Part shown: positions 25,747-37,227 of the stretch, piece after piece
Layout of the letters: each line of letters opens with the position of its first letter
How positions within the stretch are numbered: the first letter of the stretch is position 1
From: Pseudisothecium myosuroides
Taxonomy: Eukaryota; Streptophyta; Bryopsida; Hypnales; Lembophyllaceae
DNA length: 64,000 bases
NCBI GenBank assembly: GCA_951799445.1
Contig: OX637287.1
Location: 1,798,001-1,862,000 of the forward strand
Direction: 5' to 3'
Position numbers and translations under genes: made by a program
Notes under the pieces: model-generated
The model's input: the letters and a program-made list of their open reading frames with translations, nothing else
The model's database searches: none
What the model was told of the DNA's origin: nothing

Positions 25747-26007
25747 TTAAAGTGATGGGAATAGGTGCCTCCACCTAAACAAATAATATATCAAGTGGGA
25801 GCCGAATATGATTCTAACTTCAAAATTCATAACTAATTTAAAGAAGATCCAAAAAACATGAAACCACTTGAATAGATGCCAATTCCATTTATCTTTCAAA
25901 TTTTTGTCTTTATCTTTCATGAAAAAATGTTTCAAGTCAAATTCCCCCCAAATGCAAATAAGCTAGTAAATGGTCAGTTTATTATGGTCCTCCTACAGTC
26001 CTACTTT

Positions 26008-26720
26008 ACAAGCTGGGCAGCGTTTGCTTTGAGGCAATATCCCAGGTGAAAGCGTAGTGGGACAGTCTCTTCCCGCCCTGCTTGGAAGCAAGTCCTTGAC
26101 ATGAACTAAGCTATTCCACGAATATCATGCTTGTTCCACCATTGCCGTTTCTTTTCCTAGCTTTTACGAGGTCATTTCTGCAGTTTTTAAAATTAAAAAA
26201 ACAAAACATCAATGTGATGGCCTCTTGACAGTGACGCCGAGGAACTAAGTGACTAACGCAAGATTTATATTTGTACTTTCACACACGAGAAGAGTTCAGA
26301 TGATGGTTTCATCAAATCTGTATGCGAATTGTTCCGTTGCAGCTATTGTAATGCTGCCTCCCACGTGATACTAACGTGACGGAACTACCCTCCAGTGAAA
26401 TGCAAAAAGTGATAGTAGTCCTACAATCTGTTACCACAGAGCCGTCGAAGCAAAACAGAGTTACAGTCTCGCGGCATTTATGACGATCAACAGCTGAAGG
26501 AATTTTCAAACAGAAATGATATTCTTTACATATTTGCTGGATGGTGATCTCCCCAAAATTGCTCTCCTACGTTATGTAAAAATGCTTAGAGCGAAACAAA
26601 TTATTGCATCCTTTACCTCTATCCATACATTGCGATGCAAAAAGTGACCAAAATCGGAGTTTTTGACAGCAAAACCCTACACTTTCAATGAAGCATAACA
26701 AGGTCAAATCACCGTATGAT
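26008..26720 (+). pseudogene. truncated GST pseudogene with 3' flank (duplicate of 36462-37200)
   Basis: Sequence from GGCAGCGTTTGCTTTGAGG onward aligns with the last ~95 coding bases of the phi GST at 34786-36560 and then with about 600 bp of its 3' flank. Shared landmarks include CTAGCTTTTACGAGGTCATT, TGACGCCGAGGAA, the TTACAGTCTCGC stretch, GGTGATCTCC and TGCGATGCAAAAA. The coding remnant is broken: TGG of the live copy is TAG here (26060s), and the normal stop context is lost. No upstream GST exons are present. It arose by segmental duplication of the 3' end, since non-transcribed flank is included; retroposition is unlikely because there is no poly-A tail. Confidence 0.85.
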
Positions 26721-26897
26721 GAAAAAAGTATAATACAAAAAATGCGGCAAAACCGGTAGCCAATGGTATGATCTTACGAACACAATGCAGACATAGTCTC
26801 CAGAGTGTACCAAGTTGCTTGCCAACTAGAACATACTCAAATGTGCACAAACCAGGCCTCGATAGGTCAGTAAATAACCATGTGAAGCATAAGGCTT

Positions 26898-27881
26898 CTA
26901 AGGTTGCCCGTAAAAAGGACCGTAAGGGCGAACCACGCCAGGTCCACCAGTGATGTCCTCGTGTTCGAGAGGATATTCGTCCTCCTGGTAAGCAGAGAAT
27001 GAGTCCGCTCCTGAGGCAGATTCGTCATACGTCTGAACGCCATAACCTGGACGCTGACTGTTGTCCTCCGAGCTGCCAATCTCAGGATAACCTCCAACCA
27101 AGGAGCCCTCATCCTGGGTTACAGCAAACGACTGTTCATCCTCGGGCACAGCGAATGAAGAATCACCCTCGGGCACAGCGAATGAAGAATCACCCTCGGT
27201 TGTAGTAGAAGAGGCATCATATGTCTGGACACCATAACCTTCACCCTGGCTGTTGTCCTCAGAGCTCCCAATCACCGGGTAACCTTGAACCAAAGTTCCC
27301 TGGTCCTGAGTTGCCGAAAGCGACAGATCCTCATCCTCGGTTGTAGCAGAAGAGGCATCGTATGTCAAAACGCCATAACCTTGGCCCTGACTGTTGTCTT
27401 CGGAGCTCCCAATCGCCGGGTAACCTTGAACCAAAGTGCCCTGGTCCTGAGTTACGGCAAACGACTGTGAATCATCGTCGAATTCGTTCATGTCAAATCC
27501 AGGAGGAACGGCATCGACTGCTGGAGGGGTGGTGCTCTCTGCAAACGACTCCGGAACAGCGTCATCTGGTTCGCTCATATCAAATCCAGAGGGAACCGAA
27601 TCAGAAGTTGGAGGTGTTGCGCTCATAGTGGTCATGTTCTCCTGGTCAGAACGTGCCAGATCGACCAACACCAGAGGGGCATTATCGTCTGCCCCCAGGA
27701 CCTCGTTCGCAAGTACTGCGCTGTGGGAGTCACTTGACCCTTCCGCAGTATTCGTGATGGCTGGCGCCGTGGTCGGAGAATCCGATATCTTCACTTGGGT
27801 AATAGTCCCTTGCACCTCTTCAGCGGAAGAACGGACACTGCTGCAGAGCAGCAGTAGCGCCACTGCCAACACTGCGGTCAT
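26898..27881 (-). CDS. secreted acidic tandem-repeat protein, unknown function
   Basis: A single long frame of 327 aa from ATG 27881-27879. It starts with a clear signal peptide (MTAVLAVALLLLCSSVRSSA), so the product should enter the secretory pathway. The rest is acidic and low in hydrophobics. It contains two SGFDM/PGFDM units, then three imperfect repeats of about 45 residues. Each repeat has SFAVTQDQGTLVQGYP, IGSSEDNSQ and GYGVQTYD; two extra SSFAVPEGD-type units sit between repeats 2 and 3. The C-terminus is GPGVVRPYGPFYGQP. A splice acceptor (TTTCCAG) lies about 13 bases upstream of the ATG, suggesting a 5' UTR intron. The frame runs on upstream without an ATG. I do not recognise the family. 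A cell-wall, extracellular-matrix or apoplastic role is inference from signal peptide and composition only. No membrane anchor is seen after the signal. Confidence 0.82.
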   Translation of the reverse strand: MTAVLAVALLLLCSSVRSSAEEVQGTITQVKISDSPTTAPAITNTAEGSSDSHSAVLANEVLGADDNAPLVLVDLARSDQENMTTMSATPPTSDSVPSGFDMSEPDDAVPESFAESTTPPAVDAVPPGFDMNEFDDDSQSFAVTQDQGTLVQGYPAIGSSEDNSQGQGYGVLTYDASSATTEDEDLSLSATQDQGTLVQGYPVIGSSEDNSQGEGYGVQTYDASSTTTEGDSSFAVPEGDSSFAVPEDEQSFAVTQDEGSLVGGYPEIGSSEDNSQRPGYGVQTYDESASGADSFSAYQEDEYPLEHEDITGGPGVVRPYGPFYGQP

Positions 27882-27893
27882 CTTTGTCGACAC

Positions 27894-28851
27894 CCTGGAA
27901 ACAGAGAGAGTACAAATGCATTTTCAGAATGCGGTGTAAAGAATCACATCACAAACTCAATACAGATCACATAGAGTCTATTTACCATTTCCGACTCCCA
28001 CTGTCGACAGAATCGAGAAATCATTGAAAGTAAAGCTGAACTAACTACAAACCACCCCCAAGTTCGATTACCCATCCAACAAAGCACCTGAATGACGGAA
28101 ATGCAACCCATCAAAGCAAACCATTCTCCTCACCCACACCGTAACAACACTCACATGACAAACAACCCTACTACTGCTCACCTAAACATACAAAACACCA
28201 AAGAGAAAGAAACTGCAGCTCGCGGGCCACGAACAATGCCAGCAACATCTGAAACAACACAGCACCGATTGCTAACAAAATGCTGGCTCACATTACACTT
28301 ACATTTTCCTCTCACAGCAAGGAACGCACTAACGACCTCCCGCAGTGCCCAAAATGCCACACAATATTCATGAACCAAGAGCCATGAACACTTCCAAACT
28401 CAAACTGCTCGTCAGAAGATCCCAGGAGCTCATCAAACTCCAATGGCAACATGGGGGAAGTCCTCACGGCCTCGGCGGTGAGTGAGACGCAGCGGAAGGC
28501 GGCGGTGATGGCGGAGTCGACGGTAAGACGCCGTGGCAATTCAGTCGCAACTTCGGGAATTGCTGGAGGAAAGTGGAAACTTATCACGGCGCCAGGATAT
28601 GACGGAGACTATCTTCCGATTTTATTTTTTATTATTTTTTTTTCTGGGGTGCAATGAAATGAATGGAAGAATCTCAGATTGCCTGCTACAGATTTCAGTT
28701 CCCTCCTCGGCCCTCTTGCAGGCATCGCCGCTACGGCTTCCTATAGCTTCCCCGCGTTTGCTAGGAGGGTGGTGCTCGGCTGCAGATGTTCGCAAGACGG
28801 GGAACCACGGGGAACGTCACCAACTCCCCGACAACGTTGTTTGTCGAAGTA
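27894..28851. other. upstream of secreted-protein gene, GC-rich patch
   Basis: Likely 5' UTR intron and promoter of the minus-strand secreted-protein gene. A GC-rich patch at 28400-28600 is open on both strands (minus: TVDSAITAAFRCVSLTAEAV...; plus: MGEVLTASAVSETQRKAAVM...). It could be a first exon or a CpG-rich promoter. The plus frame has a GTAAGA donor-like site after GAGTCGACG. I cannot choose between strands. Confidence 0.35.
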
Positions 28852-28852
28852 A

Positions 28853-29007
28853 AGATAGATAGATAGAAACTCCGGTCCTCGAAGAAGGCCCGCGTGAATA
28901 GAGTGTCTGTTCGTCATGACAATGAGCCAATGTCCACCGGATCAAGGGCCATTGATGCAAAACAACACTTCCCTTTTGAGAATAGACACTTAAGTAAAAA
29001 GTAACCA
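28853..29007. repeat. dispersed ~150-bp repeat, copy 1 (TAGATAGA end)
   Basis: Starts with a TAGA microsatellite and then GAAACTCCGGTCCTCGAAGA...; a second copy lies at 29342-29497 in the same orientation. The simple-repeat end would suit a SINE tail read on the minus strand. No pol III boxes were confirmed. Confidence 0.65.
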
Positions 29008-29341
29008 GTGAAAAGTAATCAAGATTAACAATATCTGGGTGGAAATGGATTATAATTGTACAGTGGAGTGATGGAGTATCATCAAGTTGTGACTTACTGT
29101 GTTTATATTTTTTGTTTTTTATTTTTTGTTTTTTGTTTTTAAATTTATTTATTTATTTATTTATGTTTTGGTGGGAGTGGTTGGTAGTTTTCTATCTTTC
29201 TTTTGTGTAGAATGATTGAACCAGCATATTGTATGGCAATGGTGTTGATTGCTTTAAAAGTGTGTTTCAGAGCAGTTTTGGATAATTTGAGTTTAGTTTC
29301 AAGGATTTTCATTGAAGGAATATGTGTTGTGTTGAAGTAAC

Positions 29342-29497
29342 AGATAGATAGATAGAAACTTCGGTCTTCGAAGAAGGCCGGCGTGAATAAAGTGTCTGTT
29401 CGTAATGACAATGAGCCAATGTCCACCACATCAAGGGCCGTTGATGCAAAACTACTTTTTTCTTTCGAAAATAGACACTTAAGTTAAAAAAGTCGAA
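29342..29497. repeat. dispersed ~150-bp repeat, copy 2 (TAGATAGA end)
   Basis: Same orientation and nearly the same sequence as 28853-29007 (GAAACTTCGGTCTTCGAAGA..., ATAGACACTTAAGT end). Upstream GAAGTAA is also shared. Confidence 0.65.
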
Positions 29498-31063
29498 GTA
29501 ACACTACCGGTAGTCATGAAATTTAGTGTGATGGTATCGAATTCTCATTTGGTTGACAATTACTAGTGTTCACGTTGGATACTACTTTAGTCCAAAACAA
29601 ATCATCTTGATTTAAATTTCGTTTTTTTGGTGGAAATATAGCTTACAATTAGTGTTCATGTTGCCATTTAGTGTTGCAAGATTCACTTCCTTTTTCTTTT
29701 TTAGTTTTTGAAATTGCTAGGGGAGAGGCAAATTTTTGGATAGTTGAAGCTTCTACGGTAAAATTTCAAAACTAAAATGGGTCTAATTAAACATGAATTT
29801 CTCAGTGGCAAATGAGGGATTCAGAGAGGGAGACTTCTCAATTTTTTGGCCTTCTTGTTCTTGATATAAACTAGGTTTAGGTTTACACTTAAGGAGATCA
29901 CTCCTTATAATTTGAAGTATACACTTGAGTTAAGAGGGTATTTGATGTGGGGCTATTTACCTTAATTATTGTATTTAAAATTACCATATTTTTACATAAA
30001 AAGCTATGAGGGGCATATTTCCAATGCCCTATAGTTTTTGTAAATTCATGCATTTTTTTAAGTGGGGCTATTTGACAAATAAAATTTAAGTGTCCAATTG
30101 GCCAAGTGGGAGTTTTTAACCCCTAAAGACCAATTGTCTATTGAATGAACAATTGAAAATCCGAGTAGGATCCTATGAAGTCAATTTTAGTTGGTTGTTC
30201 AGTAAATTTTGACACAAGGTGTGAACATGTACCCCTTTAGTGAGAATATATTTTTTTTCTAATTGAGTATCCAAATCAAAAGTTATGTTGCCTTAAATTA
30301 TTTTTTAATTTTGATTTTGGACAATGCATAAAAAATGGGCAATTTTGGACTTTTCTTCTTCTAAAACACCCTCCGGCTTTTAGGAGTTGATAACAAGTTT
30401 ATCATTGAACACTTCAAAATCCCCATTAAAATTAGCCTTGAACATCCCATTCAATATGAATGTGTTTATGGCTTCAAAGAATGAAATTAAACAAACTATG
30501 AACTCTATCCTCATGTTGTACAATTTTTAGTTTGTTAAAACCACTAAGGTAATTAAACCTCCTTATTTGTGCAATGTGACAATTTCTGCCACTTGTGGTC
30601 AATGCTTTATGTTTACATTTTATATATATATTACTAGTATTGTGGCACAATTTTAGTCAACCACCCTTATTGCAGATTTTTTTTACTACGTCCATTTTAT
30701 CATCCACATGAAATTAGCTATTCATATCTACACTCATCATACTATGAAAATTTTGCACGGCCTCTACATGTCAAAGCTAACTTATTAATAAAAATTCCTA
30801 TTACATGATGTTTCTATATATCTTAATTTAAATATAATAGAGTATGTAGCATTTCATGGATCCTATAATAGCCCTATATATTATAAAAAAATTCTTTGAT
30901 TTGAATTAAATGGACCCTATCTTTTAACTCACGTAGTTTTAAAAAAAACTGACAGTGATCTCCCCAAGGGTTTACACCAAAGATGGACCAAGGGCCTATA
31001 AGCACTGAAAGGTACTCCACATTTTACATGCAACCATAGAGGTGGGAATCCAATACAAAAATA
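29498..31063. other. AT-rich intergenic with a lone TTAA-element end
   Basis: No gene recognised. At 30116 there is a TTAACCCCTAAAGACCAATTG end like those of the long TTAA family, but I found no clear matching right end. Confidence 0.4.
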
Positions 31064-31067
31064 TTAA

Positions 31068-31986
31068 CCTCTAAAGGACCAAGGCATTTTCTGGCTCCAA
31101 AATCACTGAAAACTGCAATTTCTGCTGCGATCACTCCCTAAACCAAAAAAACTTTTTTTTAGAATATAATTGTAGGATCTTATACTTCACTTGTCTCAGA
31201 TCATGTGGTAAAAATTTCAAGAAATTAGACCGTTCCGATTGGAAGATATTAGCATTCAAAGTTGGAAAAAAAAAGTTTTTTTGAACTGTTTCCTGCAATT
31301 TTAGATGACTTTGACGGCCATTTGTGGATTTTTTTTGCACTATACAACTTAAAGTTGTATTTTTTTATGTTGAACATTTGAGTTGAGAGTTGAAGAAAAA
31401 AATTTCAGAATATCAAACCTTGATTTTCACATATAAAAAAATTGTTAAATAGAAGTAGGTCCAAAATTGAACGAAACACTAAATTGTTAATAGCTCTTAG
31501 GTGGAATTAAAAAAACATAATCCCAATGGTGGGATTGCTCTTGCAAAAAAACTTGACCTCGTCAAAAAAAAAATTGAAAAAAATTGAAAATTGCATTCAC
31601 TAATGAATTCAATAAGGTGTTTTTTTTGAAGATGCTTAAAGTGCCCAAAAAACAAGATAGTCCATAAGTTTCTCATTTTGAGTCCAAATAGTATGAATCA
31701 AAGCTTCAAATGTAGACATAAACATGATCTTTGAGAAAAAAAATTAAAAAAAATTAAATTATTTTTCTATGTTTTTTTTTTTCTGCCCGCCAAATTGTTT
31801 TTTTGCTTTAGGATGGCATAACGTTTTCTCCTGGGCATCGATTGAAAAAAAAAATTATATTTTTAGAAAGCTAATGTGATTTCCTATCTTCAAAAAAAGT
31901 TTCAAATAATCAGGTCAAAATTTCAGGTCGCATAAGCCTGCCCAAAATCCCAAGTGTCCCCCGAGGGGACTTTGGTCCTTTAGGGG
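31068..31986 (-). mobile_element. long TTAA-flanked element, copy B1 (inverted)
   Basis: A 919-bp non-coding element between TTAA at 31064-31067 and 31987-31990. The left end reads CCTCTAAAGGACCAAGG and the right end, reverse-complemented, CCCCTAAAGGACCAAAGTCC. Read on the minus strand it matches copies at 41079-42005 and 59712-60629: the subterminal GTCCC...GGGGAC hairpin, GGGCAGG, then T-rich runs. No transposase is encoded. Confidence 0.8.
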
Positions 31987-31990
31987 TTAA

Positions 31991-33394
31991 TGACACTTTA
32001 CATGGTCTTGGTGTACATCCAAGAGACCATAGCTAGATTATATCTATATATACATGTATTTCTAGTTAATTTTTACTAAAATTTTTCTTAAAGATCATTA
32101 CTTATAATCTTTCTCCTAGGACTATACTTTAAAATTCACTTAAAACACCTATCTCATTGTAGTGTTTTGTTAATTGTTACAAATTCAAAAAAGGCCATTT
32201 ATATGGTATTAATTAAAATAAAGAGAAAGAAGCCAAAATCACCAAATCATTCATGGTGATCCATATATAGATTTACCATTTTTTTATAGAAGAAAGTAAA
32301 AAAAAATCACAAGAAGGGAGTATACAACATCTTTCATTGAAATTGGGTTAAAGTGATTCCTTTCTTCAAATCAAATGAAAAAACATTTTTTTTCCATCCT
32401 TTGAGGTCTCCCTCAAATCATCTTAAGAACAAAAATTGTTCTCCTAGACATCCATCCATTATCTTAAGTTAGACTGTTTGTTTTGTTTTGTTTGTTACGG
32501 TGAGATTACCTAGGTTGAGTGTCCCCCAATTACATTCATGGTACCGTCCGAAAGCTCTCTGCGAAAAGGGGTGCATAGGTTGTGCTTCGTTGCGATTTGA
32601 CCTATGGTAGGAAAGTTATACAATGTTGAAGTTTTTATAAATTAAAAAATTAAAAAATTACTTTTACTTTTATTTGGATTGTGGCAACGCCACCTGGCAC
32701 ACTAGTTTCAAGGTTAAAGGTAGGAGTTTAAAAAAAATACCTAGGTTCTAAAAGCATCTATTAGCACAAAGATATGGTTTTTTAGCTCTGGGTCATTTTA
32801 ACTTTAAAAATTCCTAACTAATTCAATCTATCATTGATCTTTCAAGGAGAAGTTTATACAAAAAGATTTCATTGAGTGTAACTTCCTCCAAAATGTGAGT
32901 AGGTAAGGTAGAAGCACCAATAGTCAACCACGCCCAGTACTCAACCTTCAGGGGTGCAATATTTTTGACCCAAAGTTGGAACAAATTTAAGGGGAAGTTG
33001 GGAGGGTCTTTTTTTGGTCCTTTTCAAGGTTGGGATTAATAAGGTTATGACACATGTCTCAAAGTAGTGAACAAGAAAGTAAAAAATAATGAGGTAGAAA
33101 GTAGTTCTTGAATGATCGGGATTGGAAGACTCTAGAGAGTGGCTACTAGTGAAATGCACTTTTTGGTTCCCAAAATTAATTGTAAATAAAATTCTGGGAA
33201 TAAAATTCTGAAAATTTTGTAATCCCCATATTTCCTGTCTTCTGACATGAGAAAACTTTCCACCACCTCTTACTGCACACAATCTACTCCAAAATTGCTT
33301 AAAAGGTTGACTACTAGTGCTTTTACCTTAGTAAATGGTCAATTTATGGACCTCAGAAGAATTGTTTGGATCGATTCCACATCCAGATTCAAAG
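31991..33394. other. AT-rich intergenic, nothing recognised
   Basis: Only short unsupported frames; several poly-A/T runs. Confidence 0.45.
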
Positions 33395-33406
33395 TTCAAT
33401 AGAATA

Positions 33407-33804
33407 GTCAATGGAGTGTCGTGGAGTCTGGTTAAACAAATGCAACGGACTTGGCTGAGTTTTGTGGACTACGGGCGCCTGGAGTGGGACAAAACTTGCC
33501 GGACTATAGCCAAGCAACTGGATCGTGCTACGTTGAATAGGAACCGTTTTCAGAAATAGTAGTGTGGGAATGGGGTTGTGACAGATATGGTGGAGGACAA
33601 CCCTCGTTGGGCTCTATCCGGCCCTAGGGCCGGATTTGTCTTCCAACCTCCTTAGGCTCTACACGCCGCCCCGGGGCGCTTGTTTTTGGTTTGGTTCTTT
33701 TTCTTTTTTGTCTCATCTGCCCAGGCTGCTTGCGGCTGGGTCCTTGTATTTTTATCTCGTGCAGTAAAGGTTAACCTTTATTTGTGTAAAAATAAAAATA
33801 AAAA
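33407..33804 (+). mobile_element. 5'-truncated LINE (L1-like) insertion, 3' end only
   Basis: A 398-bp insert ending in an A-rich tail (AAAATAAAAATAAAAA) and flanked by the 12-bp duplication TTCAATAGAATA at 33395-33406 and 33805-33816. This is the hallmark of target-primed reverse transcription. It begins with the last ~50 codons of an ORF (WSLVKQMQRTWLSFVDYG..., stop TAG near 33559). The 3' UTR follows, with hairpin-forming CCGGCCCTAGGGCCGG and a GCTGCTTGCGGC segment. The terminal ORF is too short to name a domain. Confidence 0.82.
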
Positions 33805-33816
33805 TTCAATAGAATA

Positions 33817-34785
33817 ATATCATCCAACTACAGTCGCACTGACGGTATTCATCTACTCTTAACATCATGGATCTCATACTCACATGACCCCATGGTTCCA
33901 CCACTTCATATCATACATGCATGACCCCATAGGTACATCCACCTCCATCACCATTCACCAGAATTCCGAATCCTCGTAGCATTTCAGACAGAAAATCCGC
34001 CTTGAGATTCACTTCTTCCACGCAAGTCGCCGCTTCTTCGCCATCTCTGCTGCTCATGAAGCCCCTCGTGCACAAAATTACAACAATCCCCACCTCGCAG
34101 CATCAGGAATATGCCGCTGCCGATCCCTAAACTCGAGCTATAAATTCATTCTGATGAATCTCTTGAATCACTCTCGCTCTCTCCCGTCTGTTAATTGTGT
34201 TTCAAGCCGGCGATCCTCGTAATTTGAGTTCGAGGTTCGATATCTCACCGACCCTGCTTGGGCGGGTTTGCGTTAGGTGGATTAGGATTGGGAAGTGGTT
34301 TCCTACTGTAATCAGATGTCCCCAGGGTCGTACTAATGTTCATTTGTGCTAAGGTAGAGTATACTGTTTGCGTGCATTTTAATTAAGAGATTCGGCTATG
34401 GAGTTCACTGTGGATCACATTGGGTGCTGCAAGAGCACAATTCTCATGAGTTCAAATTGTTTTCTCACTCAATGTGCGGTGAATCTCGTGCAATCATATT
34501 GTGAGTAGGAGGTCATGTAGACCTTGATTGAAGGGACAGTAGAAACTCCTGATTTCCATTCAAAGATGAGTGGCCATGGACCAAATTAGCCAAGTCATGA
34601 TTTCTACACCCAATGTTTGCTAATTGAAGGCTAACGTCGTGTTGATTGGAAGAGATAGTGGTTGTCGGTAACTTAAAGATGGGATCAGGATCCTAATGGT
34701 TTTTAGACTTTCAGTGTCTTCTACTTCTACATTTTTGTGACAAGTTTTTCTCTTTGTTTGGGTTCAGAGTCTCTGAGGTCAAGCG
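33817..34785. other. probable GST promoter and 5' flank
   Basis: Sequence between the LINE insertion and the GST start codon. No separate gene is visible. The LINE therefore sits about 1 kb upstream of the GST start. Confidence 0.45.
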
Positions 34786-36560
34786 ATGGGGGAGGGAAAG
34801 CTGAAATTGTACGGGATTGCCTCCTCGACGTGCACAGGAAGAGTTTTAGTGACGCTGTTTGAGAAAGGTGTGGAAGACTTTGAGCTCAAGGTTGTCAATG
34901 TTCGCAAGGGTGAAGGCAAGACTCCCGAGTACAAGAGAGTGAAAAGTGTGACATAGTCTGTATTGAACTCTGCAAGCTTAAGGAGATGGATGCAATGAAT
35001 TTGGAAACTGGAGGATCGTGCAAAGTGTAGAAGTATCATACCCTTAATGTTTTAACTTATTGAAGACTGTCCGAGGACTGAAAGCATGCTTGTAATTTGG
35101 ACGATTACATAATCACATTAGTTTTCATAGAGGTGCGGATTTTGGGTGACTAGGTTATGACATTTCAGGGGTCTGGGTATATATTTGGCACTCTTTTGGA
35201 AGTGTCTTAGTCCTATGATTCTTTTAATTAGATACAAAAAAAAGCAGAACATTAAAAGTATGGACAATTGGATAACTGTTTCGATTCCCAATCTTGAGAT
35301 TTACTTAACTAAAGTGCATTTCTTAGGTGGAAACGGCCTTCTAAGTGCGCTTCAAATCGTGTTCACAAATTCCTTAAATTGCACAAAAGAATTGAGGGAT
35401 TTGGGGGACGTCTGAGGAATGTGCAATTATAGTGTGTGCAATTAGAGAGGTTTGAGTGCGTCCGCTTAGCAAAGCAGAGTCGTTGAATCATTAATTTTAA
35501 AGCTTACAGCACATTTTTTAATATTCTGCCCTCTGAACCACTTAGTTCATGTAGTGATGAGGAGCTTAGAAGCAAAGCTTGGGGGTTTTATTTGGTTTTG
35601 TTTGCTGTTGCAGCCTTTCGGTTTGATCCCAGTTCTACAAGATGATGGTTTGACATTGTTTGGTAAGTTACACTCTTACCAGAAATAAGTGTAAATTTGT
35701 AACATTCTTTGATTCCCTCGAAACCATGCCCTGCGTCTCTCCATTTGTTCAATTTGAAAAGTAGGCTCTTCGAACCTCAATGGAGCTCGTATCTGTAGAG
35801 TTTGATATGGAGAGCATAATTACATCTCATAAACTTGTCCTTTAGCTGTATGGAGTCCTTTATCGACCAGGATCCAACCATCGATTGATCGATTGAGCAT
35901 CTTGAACAGGATTCAACCAATGAAGTTGTGTCTGATATCATAAAAGTACAACTTAGTAATGAACATGACATCCCTTTCCAGGCATATTATTCTCATCGCA
36001 GAGATGAACATTCACATAAAGTAATCTGTTTTGGGAGCATTTTCATGTAGTTTGCTGTGTCCACGCCTTGGTTTGACTTTGAAGGTGTTGCTATTTGCTC
36101 CTTTGAAATTTGAATCGTTTCTGAAACAGAGTCAAGGGCAATCATTCGGTACATCGCGGACAAATTCCAGGGCCAAGAAACGTCCCTCTACGGGAAGACA
36201 CCCACGCAGAGGGCCGTGGTGGAGCAATGGTTGGAAGTGGAAGCGCAGAATTTCAACGCGGCATGTAAAGACAGCTTGAAATACGCTGCCGCCTCCCCCG
36301 TGAACGAAGAGAATCTGGCTCAGAGTCTCGACAAGCTGGCCAAAGTGTTGAACATCTACGAGGCCCGTCTCTCTAAAACAGAGTTTCTGGCAGGGGACTT
36401 CATAAGCCTGGCAGACCTCTCTCATCTCACCACCGGCTGGAAGCTCTTCGACAAGTATAAGCAGGGCGGCGTTTGCTTTGAGGGAAGACCCCACGTGAAG
36501 ACCTGGTGGGAAGCTATCTCCTCCCGTCCTGCTTGGAAACGAGTCCTTCACATTATCTAA
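34786..36560 (+). CDS. phi-class glutathione S-transferase, three exons
   Basis: Conjugates glutathione to electrophiles in the cytosol (known for the family). Exons 34786-34938, 35614-35662 and 36130-36560 join in phase to 633 nt, 210 aa, the usual phi length. Exon 1 is the thioredoxin-fold start (LKLYGIASSTCTGRVLVTLFEKG; the likely catalytic serine is Ser14). Exon 2 is PFGLIPVLQDDGLTLF, with the cis-proline loop. Exon 3 opens with ESRAIIRYIADKF (glutathione-binding ESRAI) and holds the all-helical C-domain (LAGDFISLADLSHL, WWEAISSRPAWKRVL). The three-exon layout, with a short middle exon, is typical of plant phi GSTs. The exon 1 donor is the weakest point (GTGAAA after EYKR); exon 2 and 3 borders are strong (GTAAGT, CAG/ACAG). 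No defect seen. A decayed copy of its 3' part lies at 26008-26720. Confidence 0.93.
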
Positions 36561-37227
36561 ACTGTTTCGGAAGAATCACGCGCTCGTTCCACGGATGCAG
36601 CATTAAGTGCGACCTTGGGTTTTATTCCTAGCTTTTGCGAGGTCATTTCTGCAGTATGTTTTTGATGACCTCGACAATGACGCCGAGGAATTAAGTTACT
36701 AAAGTGCGATTTATATTTGTTCTTTCCCACGCGGGAAGGGTTGAGATATGAGTCGAATAGAAAAGGAACGTGCTTTCATCAAATCTGCACAGGGATTACT
36801 CCGTTGCAGCTATTGGAACTGTGCCTTCCACATTCCCACACATAATTCTAAAATGACGCAAACACCTTTCGAGGAAATGCGAAAAGTGACAGCATTCTTA
36901 ACTTGCTATAGCAATTTTACAATATATTACCACATACCGTTGCAAAACGGGGTTACAGTCTCGCGTCATGATCGACAGCCTCCCCCTTTGAAACTGGGTA
37001 AGGAAAATTCAATCACATTTTTTCATCTATACATGATCTGCATACTGTATGGTGATCTCCCCCAAGTTGCACTCCTACATACTATGTTAAACTGGTTGAA
37101 GCGAAACAAATGACGTATCCTTTATCTTGCAATGCGATGCAAAAAAGTGACACAACTCAGAAGTGTTGACAATAAAATCCGACAAGTTTCAATAAAGCTT
37201 TGCGAGTTTCCGAGCTGCAGCGCGTGG
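36561..37227. other. GST 3' flank, convergent with next gene
   Basis: Matches 26110-26720. It contains the GST 3' UTR and, near 37190, AATAAAG, which could serve polyadenylation. The minus-strand serine-rich gene ends at 37228, so the two genes converge. Confidence 0.6.

Noticed and set aside
30116..30391. A third short TTAA MITE
   Set aside because: Only the left end (TTAACCCCTAAAGACC) is clear; the supposed right end near 30380 is too weak.
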